From Gordonia sp. PDNC005 (GTDB lineage Bacteria > Actinomycetota > Actinomycetes > Mycobacteriales > Mycobacteriaceae): a stretch of DNA of 64,000 bases. The position numbers were made by a program, and so were the translations under genes. This document shows positions 42,583-50,304 of this stretch, one piece after another (the first letter of the stretch is position 1; every line of letters starts with the position of its first letter). The stretch spans positions 4,092,001-4,156,000 of the forward strand of contig NZ_CP070351.1 in NCBI RefSeq assembly GCF_016919385.1. The letters run 5' to 3'. The notes beneath the pieces are model-generated. The model saw nothing but the letters and a program-made list of their open reading frames with translations. It was not told where the DNA came from and did no database searches.

Positions 42583-43794
42583 CTAGCGACGTGCGCCGAG
42601 AGTGCCCATGACTGCGGCGCCGAGGCAGGCGACCGAGATCGCCCCGGCGAACCACGGGAACACTTCGGCGGTGCCGTACTGCGACGCGAGCGCGCCGGCG
42701 ATCACCGTGGGAATGCCCATCGCGAGGTATCCGAGCAGGTAGTACGCGCTCATCACACGACCGCGAGCGTCGGCGGGTGTCACATCGTTGAGATGGCGGA
42801 GCGACCCGCCGAATGCGAGACCGAATGCCACGCCGAGCGCGATCGAGTCGAGCAGCACAAACGCGGTGGAGCCGCTGTTCAGGGCCCACACCGCGCCGCC
42901 GAGCGACACGATCATGCCGATGTGCCCGACGACCGCGGACGTGCGGGGATCGTAGCGGCCGCCGACCCACTGGGAGACTGCAGACGCCGCGGCCATCACT
43001 GCGACCACGATCCCGACGAAGATGATCGACGTGTGTCCCGTCGAATGCTGGGTCAGGGCGGGGTAGAGGCTGAGGAACACGCCGAGCACCGACCACGCGC
43101 TGAGGATGCCGATGCCGGAGAACCAGAAGTCGGCGAGCATGGGGGTGGGCACCGACGGCTTCTGAATCCGGATGCGGGCACCGGTCTTCTCGGTGTGCGG
43201 TTCGATGAGGACGATGACGGCGACGAGCATCACGGCGACGACAACACCGACGATCGCGAACGGGATGCGCAGCGGGTTCGCCGCCCACTGAGCCGCTGCG
43301 GCCGCCCCGAACACGGTGATCGCGATGCCTACGTTCAGAGCCACGCCGCTGAGCATGCCGTTGCGGGCGCCGCCGTGCGGTCGGACGTCGAGCAGTGCTG
43401 CGCCCGCGACAACCGTGATCGCTCCGATGGCGCCGCCGTGCAGGAAGCGCGCGACGATCAGCTGCCACTCCGACGTCGCGATCAAGAACAACCCGAGGCC
43501 GCCGAGGATCGCGAGGAGCGCGGTGATCAGGACCGGTTTGCGACCGACGGCGTCCGAGATCGGTCCGACGGTGAGCGCTGAGCCCAGGGCTCCGATCGCG
43601 TAGACGGCGAACACGATGGTGATCGACACCGGGCTGAGGTGCCACTCCTGCTGGTAGATCGGGTACAGAGGCGACGGGAGTCCGGAGACGCCGAGCGCGA
43701 GAGCCAGGAGCGAGAGGAGGAGGGCGAACGACCAGCGCTGCGGATGAACCGTGGTGGACGGCGAGACGCCCGTCCCGGTGGCAGTGGCAGTCAT
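42583..43794 (-). CDS. MFS transporter (12 TM)
   Basis: A 403-residue major facilitator from ATG 43794, which has GGAGG five bases upstream. The A-motif GPISDAVGRKPVLI lies between helices 2 and 3, and RFLHGGAIGAITVVAGAALLD in helix 4 resembles drug-efflux (DHA1) members. It is divergent from the ArsR-family gene over a symmetric operator, so the ArsR protein probably represses it. Substrate unknown. Confidence 0.87.
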   Translation of the reverse strand: MTATATGTGVSPSTTVHPQRWSFALLLSLLALALGVSGLPSPLYPIYQQEWHLSPVSITIVFAVYAIGALGSALTVGPISDAVGRKPVLITALLAILGGLGLFLIATSEWQLIVARFLHGGAIGAITVVAGAALLDVRPHGGARNGMLSGVALNVGIAITVFGAAAAAQWAANPLRIPFAIVGVVVAVMLVAVIVLIEPHTEKTGARIRIQKPSVPTPMLADFWFSGIGILSAWSVLGVFLSLYPALTQHSTGHTSIIFVGIVVAVMAAASAVSQWVGGRYDPRTSAVVGHIGMIVSLGGAVWALNSGSTAFVLLDSIALGVAFGLAFGGSLRHLNDVTPADARGRVMSAYYLLGYLAMGIPTVIAGALASQYGTAEVFPWFAGAISVACLGAAVMGTLGARR

Positions 43795-43810
43795 GGCGAC
43801 CTCCGAGTAT

Positions 43811-43865
43811 GTTTGACGATTATCGAACGATTCGAGACTATACGAGTGTTCGATGTTCATCAAAC
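43811..43865. promoter_or_regulatory. Nested palindromic operator between MFS and arsR-type genes
   Basis: Two inverted pairs share one centre at 43838: GTTTGA (43811-43816) with TCAAAC (43860-43865), and ATCGAAC (43822-43828) with GTTCGAT (43848-43854). The same 5-base spacing separates the pairs on each side. This is suited to two dimers of the ArsR-type repressor coded next to it. Confidence 0.7.
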
Positions 43866-43885
43866 TAATTTCTGGGGAGTCGACA

Positions 43886-44209
43886 ATGACGAGCAGTGAC
43901 ACCGCGACGGTGGAGCCGGTCGCCGACCTGCACGCCGTCCTGTCCGCCCTCGCCGACCCGGTGCGCTTGGAGATGGCGCGCCGCCTGCAGCACGTCGACT
44001 CGCTGTCGTGCTCGGAGCTGTACGACACCGTCACCAAGGCGACGGCCAGTCACCACTTCAAGATCCTGCGGGAGGCCGGAGTGCTGCAGCGTCGCGCCGC
44101 CGGACAGAGCGCCCGATACTCTCTGCGGTCGGCGGACGTCGAGGCGGTGTTCCCCGGACTGCTCACAGCGGTCCTGTCCGCTGCCGACGTCGATCGCGAG
44201 ACCGACTGA
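43886..44209 (+). CDS. ArsR-family winged-helix repressor
   Basis: A 107-residue regulator from ATG 43886 preceded by GGGGAG. The winged helix shows LHAVLSALADPVRLEMARRL and CSELYDTVTKATASHHFKILREAGVL, with the S-H-H recognition helix. The usual CxC metal site of arsenic or cadmium sensors is absent, since CS at residues 54-55 is the only cysteine. It may therefore sense a small molecule carried by the divergent MFS pump. Confidence 0.9.
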   Translation: MTSSDTATVEPVADLHAVLSALADPVRLEMARRLQHVDSLSCSELYDTVTKATASHHFKILREAGVLQRRAAGQSARYSLRSADVEAVFPGLLTAVLSAADVDRETD

Positions 44210-44269
44210 CCCCGTAGACGGCAGGCTCGAACCTCCGACAGTCCTCCTGCCGTCATCGCTCTGGAAACG

Positions 44270-44312
44270 ACGCTGCCACCACCATCCCCCCGTCGGATGG
44301 TGGCGGCAGCGT
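44270..44312. terminator. Terminator between convergent arsR-type and small gene
   Basis: An 18-base stem with one mismatch (44270-44287 with 44295-44312) and a 7-base loop, serving the ArsR gene and the convergent small membrane-protein gene. Confidence 0.75.
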
Positions 44313-44322
44313 CAGCGTCGGG

Positions 44323-44487
44323 TCAGCCCAGGCTCCCGTTGGGCCTCACCGAGTCTTGTGTCGATCCAGACGAGTGTCCGGCGTCTCCCTCCATCGCCGG
44401 ACCCGTCACCACGAGTATCACGAGCGCCACGGCCAACACGATGACGGCAGCGAGCTTGAGCAGTGAGAGCTGCAGGCTTCTGGTCAT
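44323..44487 (-). CDS. Small single-helix membrane protein (54 residues)
   Basis: Minus-strand frame from ATG 44487, with GAGGAC eight bases upstream, to TGA at 44323-44325. It reads MTRSLQLSLLKLAAV, then a helix of about 22 residues (LAAVIVLAVALVILVVTG), then a polar tail ending RPNGSLG. The basic start, the clean helix and the terminator placed right after the stop all support a real gene. Function unknown. Confidence 0.6.
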   Translation of the reverse strand: MTRSLQLSLLKLAAVIVLAVALVILVVTGPAMEGDAGHSSGSTQDSVRPNGSLG

Positions 44488-44624
44488 CAGAGTGGTCCTC
44501 GAGGCTGGTGGAATTCGAAGTTCGGCGGTCGTCGACCGACACCCACGACAGTAGGGTCGAATAGAGGGCCACGGCGAACAATCGGTAACTGGAGCCGATG
44601 TCCTGGCAGGTCAGGCCATGTTTT

Positions 44625-44647
44625 CATTTGTCCGGTCCGGACAAATG
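44625..44647. promoter_or_regulatory. 23-base palindromic operator upstream of the STAND gene
   Basis: Arms CATTTGTCCGG (44625-44635) and its perfect complement CCGGACAAATG (44637-44647) flank a single T. It sits 36 bases before the GTG start and just upstream of the likely promoter (TAGGCT box at 44671-44676). A homodimeric regulator is expected to bind it. Confidence 0.7.
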
Positions 44648-44682
44648 AGGGAGGAAATGCAGACTCCAACTAGGCTGATCGA

Positions 44683-47600
44683 GTGACCTCGACGCAGTCT
44701 GACGCATTCGGCGCCGCGCTGCGGACGCTGTTCGCTCAAGCGGGCCGCCCCACGCTGGAGGCAGCCGCGAAGGCGGCATCGAGAACCGGCGCGGCCCTGT
44801 CCCGGCAACGGGTGAGCGACTGGCGGAACGGGCGCCACCTCCCCCGCGACTACGCCGTCGTCGAACCACTGGTGGCGTGGTTGACCTTCCGGGCGATCGA
44901 CGCCGGGGCGCAGGACGTGCTGCCGCTGCCCGCGTGGCGTGAACTCTGGGCGGCGGCCCAGAGCGGGACCACGGTGACGGCGACGCCCCCGACCCCGACA
45001 AGCGCTCCGTTCCGCGGCCTCGCTCCGATGACCGAGGCCGACACAGACGTGTTCTTCGGACGGACGTCGGTCGTGGAGGCGTTGGTCGAACAACTGGAAG
45101 CCGTCGCGTCGTCGGACGGTCCACGCATAGTGATCGTGACCGGCGTGTCCGGAGCGGGGAAGTCATCGGTTCTGCGAGCGGGCCTCGCCGCTGCGCCGGA
45201 TCCGTGGAACCGGCCGACCCGGCTGGCGATCGGCGACGACGGACTCCAGATCGATCAGGCCGAGCTCTCCGCGTTGGCGGTCGTGGATCAGTTCGAGGCG
45301 GTCTTCGCACTCGAGCAGTCGGTGCGCGACGACGTGATGGCCGCTGTGCAACGGTTGGCCACGAGCACCACGTTGATTCTCGGCATCCGCGCGGACTTCT
45401 TCGACGCCTGCCTCGACATCGGGTTCCTTGCCGAGGCATGGCAGGACCGGTCGGTGATCATCGGCGAGATGACGTCGGCCCAACTCGATCAGGTGATCCG
45501 CGAACCGATCCGGCTCGCAGGCGGACGCATCGATCCCGGTCTGGCCGAGCTGCTCGTGCGCGACCTGCACGACACCACCGAGTCGGACGACCACGCGGGT
45601 CGACTTCCATTGTTGGCCCACACCTTGGAGCGGCTGTGGGCCATGCGGTCGGGCACCTTGATCACCGTCGCGACGTATCGGAAACTCGGCGGCATCACCT
45701 CCGCCATCGCGGACACCGCGGAGGACGCGTGGGCGACGATCGCACCGCAGGACCACGACGCGGCCCGCGCACTGCTGCTGTCCCTGGTGCAGTTCGGTCC
45801 ACGTGGAGTCCCTCTGCGGGCGTGGGCCTCCCTCTCCGACCTCCGGCGCCGCTTCCCAGACCGTGCCGACCGGATCGTCGACGTGTTCGCCGACGCACGG
45901 CTCATCACCGCGGGAACGTCGGTGACGTTCATTCACGACGCCGTTCTCACGGCATGGCCGCGGCTGGCCACCTGGATCTCCGACGACGCGGACATGCTCC
46001 GTTGGAGCCAGCGCCTGGCCGACGACGCCGCGACGTGGGCCGACAACAACCGCGACGCCGACCTCCTGTACTCGGGTGGGCGCCTTGTCGAATCGTTGGA
46101 GAACGTCGAGAAGCTCGGTGAGCTCCGACTGGACGTGCTGCCGCCGAGCGGCCTCGACTTCATCGACGCGTCAGTCCGACGTCGGCGTCGCCTCAAGAGC
46201 CTCCAGATCGGAGCGGTCGCTCTCATCGCGATACTCGCGCTGGTCGCAGGAATCGCCGCAGTCACGGTCAACCGGCAGGCGGGCGACCTCGAAGAACAGC
46301 GCAACTACGCGGAACACAACGCGCTGCTCTCCGACATCGATGGACTCGTGTCGTCCGACCCGTCGACGGCGGCGCGACTTGCGCTCGCCGCGGACCGCAG
46401 GTTCCCCGACGATCCCGCGATCCACACCCTGCTGACGTCGGCGGCGTCGACACCGCTCGCGGTCACCCTCGCCGGTCACAGCGCGCCCGTCTACGACGTC
46501 GCGTATTCACCGGACGGCTCGCTGCTCGCGTCGTCGAGCAACGACCGCACCGTGCGGATATGGCGACGGACCTCCGAAGGCACGTCGCCCTTCGTCCAGA
46601 TCGCGGTGCTCGGCGGATTCGACAACTTCGCCACCTCGGTGACCTTCTCACCGACACTGCCGCTGCTCGCCGCGTCCAGTGGAGACGGCGCGGCCCGGCT
46701 GTGGAACATCTCCGATCCGGCCGCACCACGCAAGGTCGCCGAACTGCGGGCGGGAAGCGGAACGTCGTATCTCACTCGATTCAGTCCTGACGGCAGATGG
46801 TTGGCGACCACCTCCGACGACGGGACGCTGGCGGTCTACCCCATCGCCGACGCGATGTCGGCGCCGTCCGCGCCCATCGAACTCCGTAGTCACAGTGGTC
46901 CGGTCCGGGCGGTCGCGTTCGACTCCTCGAGCCGACTGCTCGCGTCCGGCGGCGACGACCAGACTGTGCACCTGTGGCGGGTGACCGGCGACGACGTCGT
47001 CTCGGCGGGTGAACCGATCCGCGGATTCCCGAGCATCACGCACTCGTTGGCCTTCCTGCCGGGGAGCGACGTGCTTGCGGTGTCCGGGGACAGTCCGACG
47101 ATGACGTTGTGGAACGTCGCCGATGCCGCAGCTCCTCGAATGGAGAACTCGGGGCTGGCGGGCGTGACCGCGGGCTCGTGGTCGATGGCCGCCGATCCGA
47201 GGTCGCCCCTCATCGCCCTCGCCGGAGTCGACGGGGTGGTCCACGTGTGGAACGTCGCGTCCACGGCCTCGCCGCCCATCGTGTGGGATCTGCAACGGTC
47301 TGCCGCACGCGGTTCGATGCGCACCTTCAGTGTGGGTTTCAGCCCGCGCGGCGGTGAGCTCTCGGTCGGTCGATCGGACGGCGGAATCGACGTCTGGCGT
47401 CTCCCGACTCAGGCCACCCCCGATCGGGCGGCGGTCATCTCCGGTATCGCGCAGAGCCGCGACGGCGACGTGGTCGCGACAGTGGGAAGCGACACGCGCC
47501 TCAACGTCTGGACACGACACGACACGATGTGGCGCACGCGGGGCTCCGTCGGCACGGAACGCCGCGTGAACGACCGGCCGAGTGTCGCGATGAGCGACGA

Positions 47601-48201
47601 CGGGAAGCTGGTCGCCACGGCCAACAACAACGGCGGATCGATCGAGCTGTGGGACATCGCGGATCCGGATCGGCCCCGGTTCGCCTCGCGGATACGGACG
47701 GACACGCGGTACACGTCCGTCATCGACTTCGTCGCGGGTCGACATGTGTTGGTCGGGGGATCGTCCGACACGGAGATCGCACTGTGGGATGTGGCCGACG
47801 CCGCCGCGCCGACGATGATCGGCGATCCCGTCGGTGGTCCGACCGACCTGATCACGGCCATCGCCGTCGACGCCTCGGGCAGTCGTGTCGCGATCACGTC
47901 CGACGACCGACACGTTTACGTGTACGACGTAGCGACCCGCAAGCGAGTGCGCTCCATCGCGGTAGGCACCGCGGCGAGCGACGTCGTGTTCGATCCGAGA
48001 AGCGGGTCGATCCGTGTCGCCGCAGACACCTTGACGCAATGGAGCCTCGACGACGGCTCGCTCATGTCGCGTATCGACGTCGACGATCCAGACCAGCTGT
48101 CGGTCATGGGGCGGGACACCCTTCTGATCGGACGAGTGCCCGCAGCGTGGTGGCCTACCGGATCGATGACGACGGCGACCTCTCCGACCGCAGGGTGGTG
48201 A
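44683..48201 (+). CDS. nSTAND NTPase with HTH-like start and WD40 repeats (frameshifted near 3' end)
   Basis: A 1172-residue protein as read. Residues 1-100 form an HTH-like domain (RQRVSDWRNGRHLPRDYAVVEPLVAW) seen at the start of actinobacterial STAND proteins. The nucleotide-binding domain has Walker A VTGVSGAGKSSVLRAG (about residue 150) and a hydrophobic Walker B LSALAVVDQFEAVF. One membrane helix lies near residues 507-527, and WD40 repeats run from about residue 590, e.g. GHSAPVYDVAYSPDGSLLASSSNDRTVRIW. GTG 44683 follows the TAGGCT box by only seven bases, so the mRNA may be leaderless. STAND proteins act as ligand-triggered switches in signalling or phage defence. The reading frame is broken near 48150 (see next entry). 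Confidence 0.85.
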   Translation: MTSTQSDAFGAALRTLFAQAGRPTLEAAAKAASRTGAALSRQRVSDWRNGRHLPRDYAVVEPLVAWLTFRAIDAGAQDVLPLPAWRELWAAAQSGTTVTATPPTPTSAPFRGLAPMTEADTDVFFGRTSVVEALVEQLEAVASSDGPRIVIVTGVSGAGKSSVLRAGLAAAPDPWNRPTRLAIGDDGLQIDQAELSALAVVDQFEAVFALEQSVRDDVMAAVQRLATSTTLILGIRADFFDACLDIGFLAEAWQDRSVIIGEMTSAQLDQVIREPIRLAGGRIDPGLAELLVRDLHDTTESDDHAGRLPLLAHTLERLWAMRSGTLITVATYRKLGGITSAIADTAEDAWATIAPQDHDAARALLLSLVQFGPRGVPLRAWASLSDLRRRFPDRADRIVDVFADARLITAGTSVTFIHDAVLTAWPRLATWISDDADMLRWSQRLADDAATWADNNRDADLLYSGGRLVESLENVEKLGELRLDVLPPSGLDFIDASVRRRRRLKSLQIGAVALIAILALVAGIAAVTVNRQAGDLEEQRNYAEHNALLSDIDGLVSSDPSTAARLALAADRRFPDDPAIHTLLTSAASTPLAVTLAGHSAPVYDVAYSPDGSLLASSSNDRTVRIWRRTSEGTSPFVQIAVLGGFDNFATSVTFSPTLPLLAASSGDGAARLWNISDPAAPRKVAELRAGSGTSYLTRFSPDGRWLATTSDDGTLAVYPIADAMSAPSAPIELRSHSGPVRAVAFDSSSRLLASGGDDQTVHLWRVTGDDVVSAGEPIRGFPSITHSLAFLPGSDVLAVSGDSPTMTLWNVADAAAPRMENSGLAGVTAGSWSMAADPRSPLIALAGVDGVVHVWNVASTASPPIVWDLQRSAARGSMRTFSVGFSPRGGELSVGRSDGGIDVWRLPTQATPDRAAVISGIAQSRDGDVVATVGSDTRLNVWTRHDTMWRTRGSVGTERRVNDRPSVAMSDDGKLVATANNNGGSIELWDIADPDRPRFASRIRTDTRYTSVIDFVAGRHVLVGGSSDTEIALWDVADAAAPTMIGDPVGGPTDLITAIAVDASGSRVAITSDDRHVYVYDVATRKRVRSIAVGTAASDVVFDPRSGSIRVAADTLTQWSLDDGSLMSRIDVDDPDQLSVMGRDTLLIGRVPAAWWPTGSMTTATSPTAGW

Positions 48202-48428
48202 CCCCGGTGTTCGGCGGCTCTCGGGCGCCGACCGCGCGGTGGAGGTTCCCGGCTGTCACCGCGGAAGCGTCCGGGTTCTTCCTCACCGCCGGGGAGACCA
48301 CGGGTCTGCTGTACGCCCAGTCACTCGATCCCGCCGGCGGACGCGAATGGATCTGCGCCGTCACCGCACCCCTGAACGAGCAGGAGGCCGACCGACATCG
48401 TGTCGCCGAGGGCGACGACGTCTGCTGA
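48150..48428 (+). pseudogene. Out-of-frame C-terminus of the STAND-WD40 protein
   Basis: A different frame from the one above reads VVAYRIDDDGDLSDRRVVTP, then SGFFLTAGETTGLLYAQSLD, then EWICAVTAPLNEQEADRHRV, ending with a Cys and the stop at 48426-48428. This looks like a last WD40 blade and the IC...LN...C tail common in nSTAND-WD40 proteins. A one-base loss or two-base gain in about 48135-48165 separates it from the main frame. Confidence 0.6.
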
Positions 48429-48503
48429 TCCGCGCGCCGTTCGGCCCGCACTGATTAATTGGGCCTCACCTGCGGATCCGAGTCGGTGCACGCGTTGGTG
48501 CGA

Positions 48504-48532
48504 TTGCCGCAAGTGATTGTGCCGCTTACGTT
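48504..48532 (+). promoter_or_regulatory. Putative promoter of the riboswitch operon
   Basis: TTGCCG (48504-48509) and TACGTT (48527-48532) are spaced by 17 bases, which would start RNA around 48539, just before the riboswitch P1 stem. Confidence 0.4.
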
Positions 48533-48547
48533 CTCACCAGCACAGAA

Positions 48548-48636
48548 TTCATCACGAGCGGCTGAGAGACTGGCTCTTTGACGCCGCAGCAACCGGTGGG
48601 GATCGCCCACTAGGTGCTAATGCCAGAGACGATGAA
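48548..48636 (+). promoter_or_regulatory. SAM riboswitch (SAM-I / S-box type)
   Basis: P1 is TTCATC (48548-48553) with GATGAA (48631-48636). Inside come GAGCGGCTGAGAGACTGGCT, GACGCCGCAGCAACC (P2 return strand and the conserved GCAACC), a P3 hairpin GTGGG-GATCG-CCCAC, and AGGTGCTAATGCCAGA, the hallmark P4 segment of S-box leaders. Element order and conserved boxes all fit SAM-I. It precedes a seven-gene operon and should lower its expression when SAM is abundant. Confidence 0.87.
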
Positions 48637-48722
48637 CGATCTCGACGTCCCCGCAGCCCGGGACTCGAGTCCGCTTGGCCGTCACCTGTCCAGGTGCAGC
48701 CGCTCGTGATCGATGCATGTGC

Positions 48723-48788
48723 CGTCCGCACCACACTGCGGACGACGACACACGAATCGAGTCCGGTTGCCGCCGGACAGGGGAGGGG
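48723..48788 (+). promoter_or_regulatory. Leader hairpins and ribosome-binding site of the riboswitch operon
   Basis: CGTCCGC (48723-48729) pairs with GCGGACG (48738-48744), and GTCCGG (48761-48766) pairs with CCGGAC (48773-48778). The second stem touches AGGGGAGGGG (48779-48788), the strong ribosome-binding site for ATG 48794. There is no T-run, so the switch probably acts on translation initiation or by Rho. Confidence 0.5.
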
Positions 48789-48793
48789 CACAG

Positions 48794-49618
48794 ATGACGA
48801 CCACACTGAACGCGCCGCACACCAGTGGCGCCGAGCAGGAACACAACCGGGTGGCGACGACGACCGTCGCCGACTTCTCAGCAGATCACCTGCTGCGCCT
48901 GCTGAAAGGTGACGTCTACGCCGTGCGCGTGCGTGGACTCGTGACTGGAGAGGCGCTCGCCGGGCTTCGCGAACGCTTCGTCGGACGCGACGATCACGGT
49001 CCTCTCGCCACGGACCCGCAGTTCCGCCGCATCGGGCATGCGTTCTCCGAGGTCGCGCCGACCGATCAGAGCCGATACTTCGCCGACGCTGCGACACACC
49101 GGAACCGTCTGCGAGAGATCGCGGCACCGTTCCAGTACCCGTCCGACGCGGTGCGGATCCTGCTCGACGAGGCGTGGCCGACAGGGACCACACTGCTCAC
49201 GTCGGAGAGTCAGAAGTTCTTCGCAGGAGTGGCGCGTTACCAGCAGGCCGGAGTCGATCTGGAACCGCACACCGACAACATCGCGCGGAACTTGCCGGAC
49301 GACGACCTCGGCATCCGACGGCAGTTGTCGGTGAACGTCTACCTGGATGTTCCGGACAACGGTGGCGAGTTGGAGATCTGGGACGCCTACCCGACCGAGA
49401 ACGACTACCGGGAGCTCTCGGGTGAGCGGGTGTGGGGCGTGGACCGAGCCGCAGTCGGTGAGCCGGCGCTCGTCGTCCGACCGGGAGTCGGGGAGGCGAT
49501 CTTCATCGATCCGCGACGCGTGCACGCGGTTGCGCCGTCTCACGACCGACCGAGGGTGACAGTCGGGCTGTTCGTCGGTGTCCGAGGCCAGGACCAGCCG
49601 TTGGCGGTGTGGAGCTGA
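48794..49618 (+). CDS. 2-oxoglutarate/Fe(II)-dependent oxygenase
   Basis: A 274-residue enzyme, first in the operon. The facial triad is visible: His159 and Asp161 in LEPHTDNIARN, and His244 in DPRRVHAVAP. RPRVTVGLFVGV follows and supplies the arginine for 2-oxoglutarate. RQLSVNVYLDVPDNGGELEIW is the central strand pair common to prolyl-hydroxylase-like oxygenases (2OG-FeII_Oxy family). The stop shares one base with the next start (TGATG). Since the next gene makes a cyclodipeptide, this enzyme probably hydroxylates or desaturates it. Regulated by the SAM riboswitch. Confidence 0.85.
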   Translation: MTTTLNAPHTSGAEQEHNRVATTTVADFSADHLLRLLKGDVYAVRVRGLVTGEALAGLRERFVGRDDHGPLATDPQFRRIGHAFSEVAPTDQSRYFADAATHRNRLREIAAPFQYPSDAVRILLDEAWPTGTTLLTSESQKFFAGVARYQQAGVDLEPHTDNIARNLPDDDLGIRRQLSVNVYLDVPDNGGELEIWDAYPTENDYRELSGERVWGVDRAAVGEPALVVRPGVGEAIFIDPRRVHAVAPSHDRPRVTVGLFVGVRGQDQPLAVWS

Positions 49619-50304
49619 TGACACTCGCCATCACCGCGCCGGTCGGCTCGACGTCGCACAAGGCGGCGTTCGACCTCAAGGGCGTGCAATACGAATACGA
49701 GGGCCGATCGACGATTCTGCTGGTCAGCGTCGGCGCCGACTACCACGAAGGGGAGAAGTTCGGCGCGACCGTCGACCTCCTGAACAGGAGCGGGTTCTCG
49801 CGGGTGACGGTCGCCGTCGCGGACACGCTCCAGCGCCATAACCTCGATGTCCCGCCGGGTGAGGCCTACCGGCTTTCGCGTCGCCGCGGTGATCAGTGGA
49901 TCGCTCGGAACCGCCCCCTTCTGGATCTGCTCACCGCGGACGTCGACGTCCTGCGTTGGGACACCGCACTCAGCGACCCCGCGTACCCGCATGCGCTCGA
50001 CGAGGTGCGGACAGCGTACGAGACGAACTCGGCCTACGCGGCGGCGATCGATTCGACGATCGACCGATTCGTCTCGCGTCGCGGGGACGACATTCCCGAC
50101 GAGGAGCGAATCCGCAACGGCTGCCGCACCTACCTCCTCGAGGAGGTGCCTATCATTCAACCGCTCTGGGCGGAGCAGGGATACGACTACGTGGTGTATC
50201 CGCAGCAGATATCGACTGCGATGCAGGCGACCCGTGACCTGTTCGTCGGTGAGGGGGCCGCATGGCTGCCGCTTCGTTTCAAGAAGCGGAAGTCGGCGCG
50301 ATGA
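49618..50304 (+). CDS. tRNA-dependent cyclodipeptide synthase, XYP subfamily
   Basis: A 228-residue enzyme. Ser37 in LVSVGADYHEGEKF matches the catalytic serine of AlbC. Tyr172 and Glu176 in CRTYLLEEVP match the conserved Y-x-x-x-E pair (Tyr178 and Glu182 in AlbC). Ala40 with Tyr194-Pro195 (YVVYPQ) marks the XYP subfamily. ADTLQRHNL and AWLPLRFKKR are further conserved segments. Such enzymes take two aminoacyl-tRNAs from the ribosome pool and form a 2,5-diketopiperazine. The amino acids used cannot be read safely from the sequence; SAM-riboswitch control makes methionine a reasonable guess. Coupled to genes on both sides. Confidence 0.88.
   Translation: MTLAITAPVGSTSHKAAFDLKGVQYEYEGRSTILLVSVGADYHEGEKFGATVDLLNRSGFSRVTVAVADTLQRHNLDVPPGEAYRLSRRRGDQWIARNRPLLDLLTADVDVLRWDTALSDPAYPHALDEVRTAYETNSAYAAAIDSTIDRFVSRRGDDIPDEERIRNGCRTYLLEEVPIIQPLWAEQGYDYVVYPQQISTAMQATRDLFVGEGAAWLPLRFKKRKSAR

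Noticed and set aside
49618..50304. Calling the second operon gene a plain hypothetical protein
   Set aside because: The serine, Y-x-x-x-E and Tyr-Pro positions together fit a cyclodipeptide synthase too well.
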